12,986 bases of DNA from Nitrospinota bacterium (GTDB taxonomy: Bacteria > Tectomicrobia > Entotheonellia > J063). The first letter of the stretch is position 1. The number at the start of each line of letters is the position of its first letter. The translations under genes and the position numbers were made by a program. Location of the stretch: NCBI GenBank assembly GCA_003696125.1, contig RFHZ01000463.1:1-12986 (forward strand), given 5' to 3'. The notes beneath the pieces are model-generated. The model did not search any database. It worked only from the letters and a program-made list of their open reading frames with translations, and had not been told where the DNA came from. Below are positions 1 through 6,997 of this stretch, one piece after another.

Positions 1-752
1 AAAAAGAAGAACTTCATCCGCTCCACCTCTATCCCGAGCTGAAGAGCCGTCTCCTCGCCCAGGGTCAGGATGTTAAGCCGACCGGCCTGGAGGTAGAGGA
101 GGAGGATACCGCAGAAGAGGTAAGGGGCGGCAAAACCGAGCAGGCGGTATGCTGCCGATCCCAGATCCCCCATCAGCCAGAAGATGATCCCTTTGGCCTG
201 CTCAGAGCTGGCGATCGAGGTTAAGAGCATGATCAGGGCGGTCAGAAAGGAGCTGACGATCACGCCGGCTAATAAGAGGGTATGGGGAAAGAGATACCCT
301 TCCTGTAGAGCGATGCGATAGACGAGGAAGATGGTAAGGGTCGCTCCTAAGGTTGCTGCCAGGGGAAGGGGACTGATCCCGAACACCAGTCGGTTTAACC
401 CGAGCATCAAGGCCAGGATGGTTCCGACCGCTGCCCCGCCGGAAACCCCGAGAATATAGGGCTCGGCAAGGGGGTTACGCAGGATGGCCTGGAAGACGAC
501 TCCGGCCACGGCCAGTGCGCATCCGACCAGAGAAGCGAGGATCACGCGGGGAAGGCGCACCTGGAGAAGGATCACGGCACTGGTCGGAGACCAGGTCGGC
601 TTAAAGGGGACTATGGGACTCAAGAGGATCTGCATGGTCTCGGGGAACGGAATCTCTGCTGCCCCTACAGACAGGGAGAAGAGGAGAGCGGCGAACCAGA
701 GCCCGAGTTGCAGACAGAACAGGAGTGTCCAACGTTGCCACAACCGTTTCAC
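1..752 (-). CDS. FecCD/BtuC-family ABC transporter permease (partial, C-terminus beyond the left edge)
   Basis: Inner-membrane permease of an iron-siderophore, haem or vitamin B12 ABC importer. About 250 N-terminal residues are visible; the family is usually about 330-350 residues, so the C-terminal quarter lies outside the window. The translation begins MKRLWQRWTLLF and has a first hydrophobic helix at about residues 8-30. It then shows the FecCD hallmarks: a helix ending in GVVFQAILRNPLAEPYILG (about 84-102) followed by SGGAAVG, a WLMGDLGS motif (about 192-199) and LGEETALQLG (about 231-240). The start is a GTG at 752 whose first bases overlap the exbD stop (GTGA, 4-base overlap), so the two are translationally coupled. 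The absence of an ATG explains why the gene is easy to miss. Linkage to exbB and exbD implies that the ligand first crosses the outer membrane through a TonB-dependent receptor. Iron chelate, haem and cobalamin cannot be told apart here. Confidence 0.93.
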   Translation of the reverse strand, partial: MKRLWQRWTLLFCLQLGLWFAALLFSLSVGAAEIPFPETMQILLSPIVPFKPTWSPTSAVILLQVRLPRVILASLVGCALAVAGVVFQAILRNPLAEPYILGVSGGAAVGTILALMLGLNRLVFGISPLPLAATLGATLTIFLVYRIALQEGYLFPHTLLLAGVIVSSFLTALIMLLTSIASSEQAKGIIFWLMGDLGSAAYRLLGFAAPYLFCGILLLYLQAGRLNILTLGEETALQLGIEVERMKFFF

Positions 753-1135
753 TTGATGGCTACCCCGATGTCCGTGATACCGGCCTGCTGGCAAACTCCC
801 ATGACCTGAACCACCTGTCCATACGGGAGGCTCCTGTCGGCACGGATGAGTACCGAGCGTTTACCGGTGGTTGCCTGGAGTTGCCTTTTCAGCTCATCCA
901 GGGAGAGCTGTTTCCCCTGCCAGAAGAGCTGGCCGTCTGCGGTGAGTTCGATCGTATAGGTGATCTGTGGTTGCACCTTCCCCCCTGGTGCCTCAGGCGG
1001 CGAGATCTTTATCTGCCGGGTGAAGTCGATGAAGACGGTGGAAACCATGAAGAAGATGATGAGCTGGAACACCACATCGACGAGTGGGGTCAGTTCGGGA
1101 CGATAATCCTCTTCATCCATCCTCTGGAAACGCAT
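749..1135 (-). CDS. exbD: ExbD/TolR-family biopolymer transport protein
   Basis: Subunit of the inner-membrane proton-channel complex that energises TonB-dependent outer-membrane transport. It has 128 residues, normal for ExbD. A short cytoplasmic N-terminus leads into one membrane helix, about residues 15-36, which starts LTPLVDVVFQLIIFF and carries the conserved proton-path aspartate at D20. The remainder is the periplasmic ExbD/TolR domain, ending with the usual pattern VLIRADRSLPYGQVVQVM. The start at 1135 is supported by an AGAGGAGG Shine-Dalgarno 6 bases upstream. An in-frame ATG five codons later has a much worse spacing. The 5' end overlaps the exbB tail by 23 bases and the 3' end overlaps the permease start by 4 bases, so the three genes form one operon. 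ExbD and TolR are hard to separate by sequence; ExbD is preferred because of the permease neighbour and because no tolA, tolB or pal is visible. Confidence 0.93.
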   Translation of the reverse strand: MRFQRMDEEDYRPELTPLVDVVFQLIIFFMVSTVFIDFTRQIKISPPEAPGGKVQPQITYTIELTADGQLFWQGKQLSLDELKRQLQATTGKRSVLIRADRSLPYGQVVQVMGVCQQAGITDIGVAIK

Positions 1136-1907
1136 CCGGGGCCTCCTCTGTAGGGGGAGATTCCTTCTCTGAACTCATGACCGTGCTTCTTCCCTCTGCC
1201 GGCCGTATGGCTGGTAAGCCTGCCAGCAGCTCGGTGGCGATCTCCTCCATTTCATAGACCAGTCGATCCACCCGTCCCCGGAAGAAGTGATAGGCGGCCA
1301 GGGAGGGGATACCGACGATCAGGCCGGCCGCCGTGGTGATGAGCGCTTCGGCAATGCCACTGGCGACCAGGCTCGGATTGCCGGTACCGCTTTGCGCAAT
1401 GACGTCAAAGGCTTTGATCATCCCGGTCACCGTACCCAGGAGCCCGAGCATGGGGGAGATCCCTCCGATCGCTCCCAGCATGCGGAGATTGGCGGTAAGG
1501 AGGGAGACTTCATGCTGACCGGCCGCTTCGATGGCCCGCTCCACTTCCAGAACCCCCAGGTCGCTACGGCGAAACCCGGCCTCCAGGATACGGGTCAGCG
1601 GGGTCTCGTATTGCCGGCAGAGTCGCAGGACAGCGTCAATTTCTCCTCGCTCCCAGTGAGCACGGAGGTCTCGCAGAAAAGGCGGGGGAATGATCTTGTG
1701 TCGCTGCAGGGCAAAGAAGCGTTCCAGGGTGATGGCGACCCCGAGCAGGGAGCAGAGGAGGATGGGGTACATGAGGATGCCCCCCTTGTGAAACCAGACC
1801 CAGATCACCGGTCCGGAAACGGTATCCTCCCCCCCGGTCTGGGCCAATGCCATGCCCAGACCGGTGAGGGAAAAGAGCATGAAAGCGAGTATGGCCTTTC
1901 CCTGCAT
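1113..1907 (-). CDS. exbB: ExbB (MotA/TolQ/ExbB proton channel) with an N-terminal signal-like segment
   Basis: Pentameric inner-membrane proton channel partner of ExbD. It has 264 residues. Residues 1-22 look like a cleavable signal sequence (hydrophobic core, then ALAQ), a variant seen in some ExbB proteins but absent from E. coli ExbB. A first membrane helix lies at about 42-62 (GGILMYPILLCSLLGVAITLE), a cytoplasmic loop at about 65-140, then the two family helices: a segment with GLLGTVTGMI at about 155-164 and one with EALITTAAGLIVGIP at about 187-201. The C-terminal tail of some 35 residues is acidic and proline-rich and probably disordered. A GGGAGGAGGGG Shine-Dalgarno directly precedes the ATG. 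It is the first gene of the operon and is served by the promoter at 1992-2021. Confidence 0.94.
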   Translation of the reverse strand: MQGKAILAFMLFSLTGLGMALAQTGGEDTVSGPVIWVWFHKGGILMYPILLCSLLGVAITLERFFALQRHKIIPPPFLRDLRAHWERGEIDAVLRLCRQYETPLTRILEAGFRRSDLGVLEVERAIEAAGQHEVSLLTANLRMLGAIGGISPMLGLLGTVTGMIKAFDVIAQSGTGNPSLVASGIAEALITTAAGLIVGIPSLAAYHFFRGRVDRLVYEMEEIATELLAGLPAIRPAEGRSTVMSSEKESPPTEEAPDAFPEDG

Positions 1908-1991
1908 CTACCCCTCCTCCCTGGGGAACAGGTTTCCAGCAAAAACCACCTCTTAGAACGGATACCGGGCCAGAAGGGAAACCCTAGCGAT

Positions 1992-2021
1992 ATTATAGAG
2001 TCGGAAAGGGTACCAGGTCAA
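1992..2021 (-). promoter_or_regulatory. Sigma70-type promoter for exbB-exbD-permease
   Basis: On the minus strand TTGACC (2021-2016) is followed by an 18-base spacer and a perfect TATAAT (1997-1992). Transcription would start near 1985, leaving a leader of about 78 bases before exbB. I looked for a cobalamin riboswitch and for a Fur-like palindrome in this leader and promoter and saw neither by eye. The leader has a 7-bp inverted repeat, GGTTTCC at 1931-1937 with GGAAACC at 1977-1983, which could fold back ahead of the ribosome site. Confidence 0.75.
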
Positions 2022-2045
2022 ATAGAGAAGAAGAAAAAAAGAGGC

Positions 2046-2074
2046 TTGACAAAATGCTCATCTTCCTCTATAAG
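2046..2074 (+). promoter_or_regulatory. Sigma70-type promoter for the acyl-CoA synthetase/liv operon
   Basis: A perfect TTGACA (2046-2051), an ideal 17-base spacer and TATAAG (2069-2074). Transcription should start near 2081. Just upstream is an A-rich purine tract (about 2021-2040, including seven consecutive A) in the place of an UP element. The ATG at 2054 lies inside the spacer, so it cannot be the start codon for a transcript from this promoter. That decides the start of the next gene. Confidence 0.78.
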
Positions 2075-2125
2075 AGGGGGAAAATCTTGCCGCGCAGGAC
2101 AGAGGGAACGCTAAAGATTTCCGTC

Positions 2126-4081
2126 ATGAGCAGTGATGAACCCATGGATCGGTTGAGAGAGCTAGAGAAGATCGAGGAGTTGACCTTTCCCCGCCTCCTG
2201 GTGATCAATGCCGAACGCTTTGGCCATAAGACCGCCATCCGGGAGAAGGATTTTGGCATCTGGCAGTCGTATACCTGGCGAGATTATCTGACCCAGGTGA
2301 GAGACCTGGCTTTAGGCCTGGCCGCTCTGGGTTTCCAGCGGGGGGACAAGACGGCCATCATTGGAGATAACCGTCCCCAGCTCTACTGGGGTATCGTGGC
2401 CTCCCAGTGCCTGGGGGGGATCCCTGTTCCCCTCTACCAGGATGCCATCGAAAAGGAGCTACGCTATATTGTCGGCCACGCGGAAGCGAGATTTGCCATT
2501 GCCGAGGACCAGGAGCAGGTTGACAAACTGCTGCAGATCAAAGAGCACTGTCCCCACCTCGAATATATCATCTATGACGACCCGCGTGGGATGCGCCATT
2601 ATACCCAGCCGTTCCTCCTGAGTTTTACCCGGGTGCAGGAACTGGGGAGAAGCTTTGCCGCCAGGCATCCAGACTACTTCCAGCAGGAGATTGCCCAGGG
2701 CAAACCGGAGGATATTGCCATCATCTGTTACACTTCCGGGACCACCGGTGTTCCCAAGGGGGTGATGCTCTCCCATCGCAACGTGATTGTCACCGCCTAT
2801 AACGGGATCGTCAGCGAGGGACTGCGCTCTACAGAGGAGGTGATGGCCTACCTTCCCCTGGCCTGGATCGGGGATCATATCTTCTCCCTGGCCCAATCGA
2901 TGGTGGCCGGTTTTACGGTCAATTGCCCGGAAAGCCCGGCCACGGTCCTGCAAGACATGAAGGAGATCGGGCCGACCTACTTCTTTGCCCCGCCTCGTAT
3001 CTGGGAGAACATCCTGACCAATGTCCGGATTCGCATGGCCGATGCGGCCTGGATCAAGCAGAAACTCTTCGACTTCTTCCTGGACGTTGCCCACCGGGTG
3101 GAGAAGTGTAAGCAGCATCGACAGCCTATCCCTCTTGGAGACCGTCTCCTGTCTCAACTGGGACGGTTTCTGATCTATGAACCGCTCAAAGATAACCTGG
3201 GACTGCGCAGGATCCGGATCGCCTATACGGCAGGAGAGGCAATCGGTCCAGAGGTCTTTGACTTCTATCGCTCCCTCGGGGTCAATCTCAAACAGCTCTA
3301 TGGGATGACCGAAGCCAGTGCCCTGATCTGTATCCAGAAAGATGGAGACATCAAGTCCGACACGGCAGGAGTGCCGATTCCCGGCGTGAAGATCCGTATT
3401 TCCGAGCAGGGAGAGGTACTGTACACCAGCCCCGGCGTCTTCCAGGGGTATTATAAGAACCCGGAAGCCACCCGGGAAGTGCTGGAGAACGGGTGGGTTC
3501 ATTCCGGAGATGCCGGTTTCATCGACCAGGACGGACACCTGAAGATCATCGACCGGGCCAAGGATGTGAGCAGGCTGGCGGATGGAACCATCTTTGCTCC
3601 TAAGTATATCGAGAATAAACTCAAGTTCTCACCTTACATCAAGGAAGCGGTGGCTGTAGGCCAGGGGAAGCCGTACGTGGCGGTGCTGATCAATATCGAT
3701 CTGGAAGCGGTAGGCAACTGGGCGGAACGGAGGGGTCTGGCCTACACCAGCTACACCGACCTGGCGCAGAAACCGGAGGTCTACGACCTGATCTATAAAG
3801 AAATTCTCCGCGTGAACCAGAGCCTGAGCGAGGATGCACAACTGCGGGGCGCCCGGATCAAGAAGTACCTGATCCTGCATAAAGAGCTGGATCCGGATGA
3901 TGAAGAGATCACCCGAACCCGCAAGGTCCGCCGGCGTTTTATTGCCCAGAAGTATGCCACGTTGATCGACGCCCTGTACGGGGATGTCGATTCGGTGGCG
4001 GTAGAGGCCACAGTCACCTATGAAGATGGCCGGACCGGCACCATCAAAGCGGATCTGCGCATCCGGGCCGTGGAGGAATGA
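2126..4081 (+). CDS. Long-chain-type acyl-CoA synthetase (AMP-forming), first gene of the importer operon
   Basis: Cytoplasmic ANL-superfamily enzyme that activates a carboxylic acid with ATP to an acyl-adenylate and transfers it to CoA. It has 651 residues from this start, the usual size for FadD15-like long-chain synthetases. Motifs in order: YTSGTTG phosphate loop (about 202-208, followed by VPKG), AGEAIG (about 369-374), YGMTE (392-396), hinge-region SGDAGF with the ribose-binding Asp at about 462, Arg at about 477 in IDRAKD, and the catalytic C-terminal lysine at about 600 in RTRKVRR. The start at 2126 was chosen because the upstream ATG at 2054 lies within the promoter. Its Shine-Dalgarno is weak, so an in-frame TTG at 2087 or ATG at 2144 remain possible. 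It is followed 34 bases later by livG. Linkage of such a ligase to a Liv-type importer suggests it acts on the imported acid; the chain length or aromatic character cannot be read from the sequence. Confidence 0.92.
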   Translation: MSSDEPMDRLRELEKIEELTFPRLLVINAERFGHKTAIREKDFGIWQSYTWRDYLTQVRDLALGLAALGFQRGDKTAIIGDNRPQLYWGIVASQCLGGIPVPLYQDAIEKELRYIVGHAEARFAIAEDQEQVDKLLQIKEHCPHLEYIIYDDPRGMRHYTQPFLLSFTRVQELGRSFAARHPDYFQQEIAQGKPEDIAIICYTSGTTGVPKGVMLSHRNVIVTAYNGIVSEGLRSTEEVMAYLPLAWIGDHIFSLAQSMVAGFTVNCPESPATVLQDMKEIGPTYFFAPPRIWENILTNVRIRMADAAWIKQKLFDFFLDVAHRVEKCKQHRQPIPLGDRLLSQLGRFLIYEPLKDNLGLRRIRIAYTAGEAIGPEVFDFYRSLGVNLKQLYGMTEASALICIQKDGDIKSDTAGVPIPGVKIRISEQGEVLYTSPGVFQGYYKNPEATREVLENGWVHSGDAGFIDQDGHLKIIDRAKDVSRLADGTIFAPKYIENKLKFSPYIKEAVAVGQGKPYVAVLINIDLEAVGNWAERRGLAYTSYTDLAQKPEVYDLIYKEILRVNQSLSEDAQLRGARIKKYLILHKELDPDDEEITRTRKVRRRFIAQKYATLIDALYGDVDSVAVEATVTYEDGRTGTIKADLRIRAVEE

Positions 4082-4115
4082 GGCAAGCGAGAGGGTTTGC
4101 ACAGGGGGGAGAGGG

Positions 4116-4883
4116 ATGGGAGAACCGTTACTCCGTGTCGAAGAGGTTACCCTCACCTTTGGAGCGCTGAACGCCCTGCAAGGGGTGAGTTTCTCGGTGA
4201 ATGAAGGGGAGATCTTCGCCATCATCGGTCCAAACGGGGCGGGGAAGACCTCCATGCTCAACGTCATCAACGGCGTGTACCATCCGCAACAGGGACGGAT
4301 CTTCTTTGAAGGGAAGGAGAGGACCCGACTCCGCCCTCACCAGGTCGCTGCCCTGGGGATCGCCCGCACCTTCCAGAATGTCGGCCTCTTCAAAGGGATG
4401 ACGGTCCTGGATAACCTCATGGTGGGACGTAATCTCTACATGCGTACCAATTTCCTCCTGCAGGGACTCTACTGGGGATGGGGGCAGAAAGAGGAGGTGA
4501 AAAACCGGGAGAAGGTGGAATGGGTCATCGATTTCCTCGAGATCCAGCACATCCGCCGGGTACCGGTCGGCGCTCTCCCCTATGGACTCCAGAAGAGGGT
4601 GGAGCTGGGACGGGCCCTGGTGGCCGAACCGAAGCTGCTCCTCCTCGATGAACCGATGGCCGGCATGAACCTGGAAGAGAAAGAGGATATGTCTCGCTTT
4701 ATCCTGGATGCGAATGAAGAGCTGGGATATACCATCGTCCTGATCGAGCATGACATGGGGGTGGTCATGGACATCTCAGACCGCATCGTGGTCCTCGATT
4801 ACGGCCGGAAGATCGCCGAGGGATCACCGGAAGAGATCCGCAGCAATCCGGCCGTGATCAGAGCCTATCTGGGAACAGAATAG
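4116..4883 (+). CDS. livG: Branched-chain-amino-acid-type ABC transporter ATPase LivG
   Basis: Cytoplasmic ATPase, one of the two different nucleotide-binding subunits of the importer. It has 255 residues. Walker A is GPNGAGKT (38-45), the Q-loop glutamine is Q87 (TFQNVG), Walker B is LLLLDEP (174-180), the switch histidine is H212 (IEHDMG), and the LivG-type C-terminus GRKIAEGSPEEI precedes the end. The ABC signature is degenerate, LPYGLQ (154-159) rather than LSxGQ. The start at 4116 has a strong AGGGGGGA site about 6 bases upstream and gives a standard N-terminus (LLRVEEVTLTFG). The longer in-frame start at 4020 overlaps the synthetase and adds 32 unrelated residues. It lies 34 bases after the synthetase stop and 35 before livH. 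Confidence 0.94.
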   Translation: MGEPLLRVEEVTLTFGALNALQGVSFSVNEGEIFAIIGPNGAGKTSMLNVINGVYHPQQGRIFFEGKERTRLRPHQVAALGIARTFQNVGLFKGMTVLDNLMVGRNLYMRTNFLLQGLYWGWGQKEEVKNREKVEWVIDFLEIQHIRRVPVGALPYGLQKRVELGRALVAEPKLLLLDEPMAGMNLEEKEDMSRFILDANEELGYTIVLIEHDMGVVMDISDRIVVLDYGRKIAEGSPEEIRSNPAVIRAYLGTE

Positions 4884-4918
4884 AGCAGGAGCGGGGAGAG
4901 GGAGAAGGGGAAGAGGCG

Positions 4919-5818
4919 ATGAGCGGGTATGAAACCTTCCTTTTTGCCATCGAGGTGACGATCAGCGGGCTGCTGGCCGGGGTGATGTACGCCCTGGTCG
5001 GTCTCGGATTTGTCTTAATCTTTAAAGCCTCCAGCATCTTTAACTTTGCCCAGGGAGCCATGGTGCTCTTTGCCGCACTTGGCTTCGTCAGTTTCCTGGA
5101 ACAGGGGATACCGCTCTGGGGGGCTTTCTTGATTACCCTGGTGATGATGATCGGGCTGGCGATAGCCATCGAGCGGATCGTGCTCCGTCCTCTGGTGGCC
5201 CAACCCCCCATCACCCTGTTTATGGCCACGATCGGGTTGGCCTTTTTCCTGGAGGGACTGGCCCAGGGGATCTGGGGTTCCCAGGTCCATGGGCTCGACA
5301 TCGGGGTGCCGGACGTCCCCTTTGAGATCAAAGGGATTTTCGTCAGCCAGTTCGAATTGTTTGCCGCCGGTATCGCTGCGCTCCTGGTCATTGCCCTGGT
5401 CTGGTTTTTCCAAAAGACCCGCATCGGTCGCGCCCTGCGAGCGGTCTCTGATGACCACGAAGCCGCCCTCTCGGTAGGAATCCCCTTGCGCACCATCTGG
5501 GGTATTACCTGGGGGATTGCCGGGCTGGTGGCCCTGGTCGCCGGCATCCTCTGGGGCACGCGTCTCGGTGTCCAGTACAGCCTCTCCCTGATCGTGCTCA
5601 AGGCGTTGCCGGTCATCATCCTGGGTGGATTAGACAGCATCACCGGTGCCATCGTCGGGGGACTGATCATCGGGGCAGGAGAGAAGCTGGCCGAGGTCTT
5701 CCTCGGTCCCTATGTGGGAGGGGGAATCGAAAACTTCTTCCCCTATCTCCTGGCCATGATCTTCCTGGCCTTCCGTCCTTATGGCCTGTTCGGCAATGAG
5801 ATCATCGAGAGGGTATAG
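4919..5818 (+). CDS. livH: Branched-chain-amino-acid-type ABC transporter permease LivH
   Basis: Polytopic inner-membrane subunit that forms the translocation path with LivM. It has 299 residues and about eight hydrophobic segments, roughly at 11-36, 44-60, 67-88, 98-116, 145-165, 194-213, 222-256 and 272-288. Family marks are NFAQGAM (42-48), the cytoplasmic coupling loop with RALRAVSDDHEAALSVGI (171-188, which docks onto the ATPases), the LGGLDSITGAIVGG segment (235-248) and the FRPYGLFG end (285-292). The ATG at 4919 is preceded by a GGGGAAGAGG site. It is spaced 2 bases from livM and so cotranscribed with it. Confidence 0.94.
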   Translation: MSGYETFLFAIEVTISGLLAGVMYALVGLGFVLIFKASSIFNFAQGAMVLFAALGFVSFLEQGIPLWGAFLITLVMMIGLAIAIERIVLRPLVAQPPITLFMATIGLAFFLEGLAQGIWGSQVHGLDIGVPDVPFEIKGIFVSQFELFAAGIAALLVIALVWFFQKTRIGRALRAVSDDHEAALSVGIPLRTIWGITWGIAGLVALVAGILWGTRLGVQYSLSLIVLKALPVIILGGLDSITGAIVGGLIIGAGEKLAEVFLGPYVGGGIENFFPYLLAMIFLAFRPYGLFGNEIIERV

Positions 5819-5820
5819 AC

Positions 5821-6882
5821 ATGTTCTACCGGGAATGTGGCCAGTTTAAAACCACCTATGCCGACGACATGGCCATCTTTCCTATTGCCCAGGATCGGTG
5901 GGGGGTCATCGGTATCATCCTGATCGCGTTTATCGTGGTTCCTTTGGTGGCAAACGACTACTGGTTGACCAGTATCTTGATCCCTTTCCTGATTTACTCC
6001 CTGGCTGCACTGGGACTCAACCTCCTCACCGGGTACTGTGGACAGCTCTCCATCGGGCATGCCGCCTTCATGGCCGTAGGGGCATACAGCGCCTTCAACC
6101 TGGCGGTACGACTCCATCCCCCTTTGCTCCTCAGTTTTCTGGGGGGTGGACTGATCGCAGCCGTCGTCGGAGTCATCTTTGGGCTCCCCTCGCTGCGGAT
6201 TAAAGGCTTCTATCTGGCCGTGGCCACCCTGGCAGCCCAGTTTACCATCGAGTGGGTGATCAGTCATGTCTCCTGGATCAGTGGAGAAAATGTGCTGGGG
6301 GCCATCGATACCCCGCCGATGGTGATCCTGAACTGGCAGATCGATGCGCCGGTGGAGCGCTACCTCCTGTGCCTGAGCATCGTGATTCTCCTCACCCTGT
6401 TCGCCAAGAACCTGGTGCGAAGCGAAATCGGCCGGTCCTGGATGGCCATTCGAGACCGGGATGTGGCCGCAGAGATCATCGGGATCAACCTCTTCCGGAA
6501 CAAACTGCTCGCCTTTGCCATCAGTTCCTTCTATGCCGGGGTGGCAGGAGCACTGCTGGCCTTTGCCCACCTCCGGTCTGTGGAAGTTACCGAGTTCGAT
6601 CTCTTCTTCTCTTTTCGCCTGCTGGGAATGATCATCATCGGGGGCCTGGGGAGCATTCTCGGTTCTTTCCTCGGTGCCGCCTTCATCGTTCTCTTACCCA
6701 TTTTCATCAATCGCACGGTGAGTCTCTTTGCCCAGGTGGTCCTCTCAGACCTCTTATCTAATCTCGAGCTGATGATCTTTGGAGGGCTGATCATCTTCTT
6801 TCTCATTGTGGAGCCGTATGGTCTGGCACGGCTATGGCTCACCATAAAGAGTAAATTGCGGTTATGGCCATTTCCCTACTAA
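5821..6882 (+). CDS. livM: Branched-chain-amino-acid-type ABC transporter permease LivM
   Basis: Second polytopic permease subunit. It has 353 residues. After an unusual polar N-terminus (FYRECGQFKTTYADD, 2-16) come the membrane segments, with the LivM marks LNLLTGYCGQLSIGHAAF (66-83), LRIKGFYLAVATL (125-137), coupling loop GRSWMAIRDRDVAAEIIGIN (204-223), GGLGSILGSF (274-283) and the EPYGLARLW end (331-339). From memory, an N-terminus of this kind recurs in LivM proteins encoded beside acyl-CoA ligases, and it may be a subfamily tag. The ATG lies 2 bases after the livH stop, with a GAGAGGG site inside the end of livH. A 115-base gap containing a stem-loop follows before the binding-protein gene. 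Confidence 0.93.
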   Translation: MFYRECGQFKTTYADDMAIFPIAQDRWGVIGIILIAFIVVPLVANDYWLTSILIPFLIYSLAALGLNLLTGYCGQLSIGHAAFMAVGAYSAFNLAVRLHPPLLLSFLGGGLIAAVVGVIFGLPSLRIKGFYLAVATLAAQFTIEWVISHVSWISGENVLGAIDTPPMVILNWQIDAPVERYLLCLSIVILLTLFAKNLVRSEIGRSWMAIRDRDVAAEIIGINLFRNKLLAFAISSFYAGVAGALLAFAHLRSVEVTEFDLFFSFRLLGMIIIGGLGSILGSFLGAAFIVLLPIFINRTVSLFAQVVLSDLLSNLELMIFGGLIIFFLIVEPYGLARLWLTIKSKLRLWPFPY

Positions 6883-6924
6883 AACGGTTGGAAAACCGGA
6901 ACAGGATGGGGATGGTATGAGAGA

Positions 6925-6961
6925 GGGTCTCGAGCCCAGGACAGGCTATTGCTCGAGGCTC
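6925..6961 (+). other. Intercistronic stem-loop between livM and the binding-protein gene
   Basis: GGGTCTCGAGC (6925-6935) can pair with GCTCGAGGCTC (6951-6961) to give an 11-bp stem with two G-U pairs around a 15-base loop. The inner seven pairs are perfect Watson-Crick. No T-run follows, so it is not a standard terminator. It sits about 36 bases upstream of the binding-protein start. Hairpins at such places in binding-protein operons often stabilise the downstream mRNA after processing, which allows more binding protein than permease; that role here is inference. Confidence 0.55.
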
Positions 6962-6997
6962 CAGGTAGGAGCAAACCACAAGAAGGGAGGGTGCACG

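Noticed and set aside
1908-1990. Cobalamin riboswitch in the exbB leader
   Set aside because: I looked because of the BtuC-type permease, but no B12-box-like sequence is visible and the leader of about 78 bases is too short for the full element.
484-2114. Plus-strand open frames opposite the permease, exbD and exbB
   Set aside because: All lie antisense to well-supported membrane proteins and show no family features or ribosome sites.
2054-2125. N-terminal extension of the acyl-CoA synthetase from the ATG at 2054
   Set aside because: This ATG lies between the -35 and -10 boxes of a near-consensus promoter, so it would not be transcribed. The added 24 residues do not resemble a synthetase N-terminus.
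2459-3538. 359-codon open frame antisense to the acyl-CoA synthetase
   Set aside because: It mirrors a GC-rich real gene with strong motifs. The translation shows no recognisable domain and its composition is typical of an antisense shadow.
4020-4115. Longer LivG start at 4020
   Set aside because: It overlaps the synthetase by about 60 bases, lacks a ribosome site and adds residues unlike LivG. The ATG at 4116 has a strong site and the family N-terminus.
4858-6570. Long minus-strand open frames opposite livH and livM (about 270 and 263 codons)
   Set aside because: The sense strand encodes clear permeases with conserved motifs. The antisense translations are low-complexity and rich in Ser, Pro, Arg or His, as expected for shadows.
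6917-6997. Longer binding-protein start at 6917
   Set aside because: It would put 27 polar residues in front of a good signal peptide and runs through the stem-loop. ATG 6998 has a clear Shine-Dalgarno.
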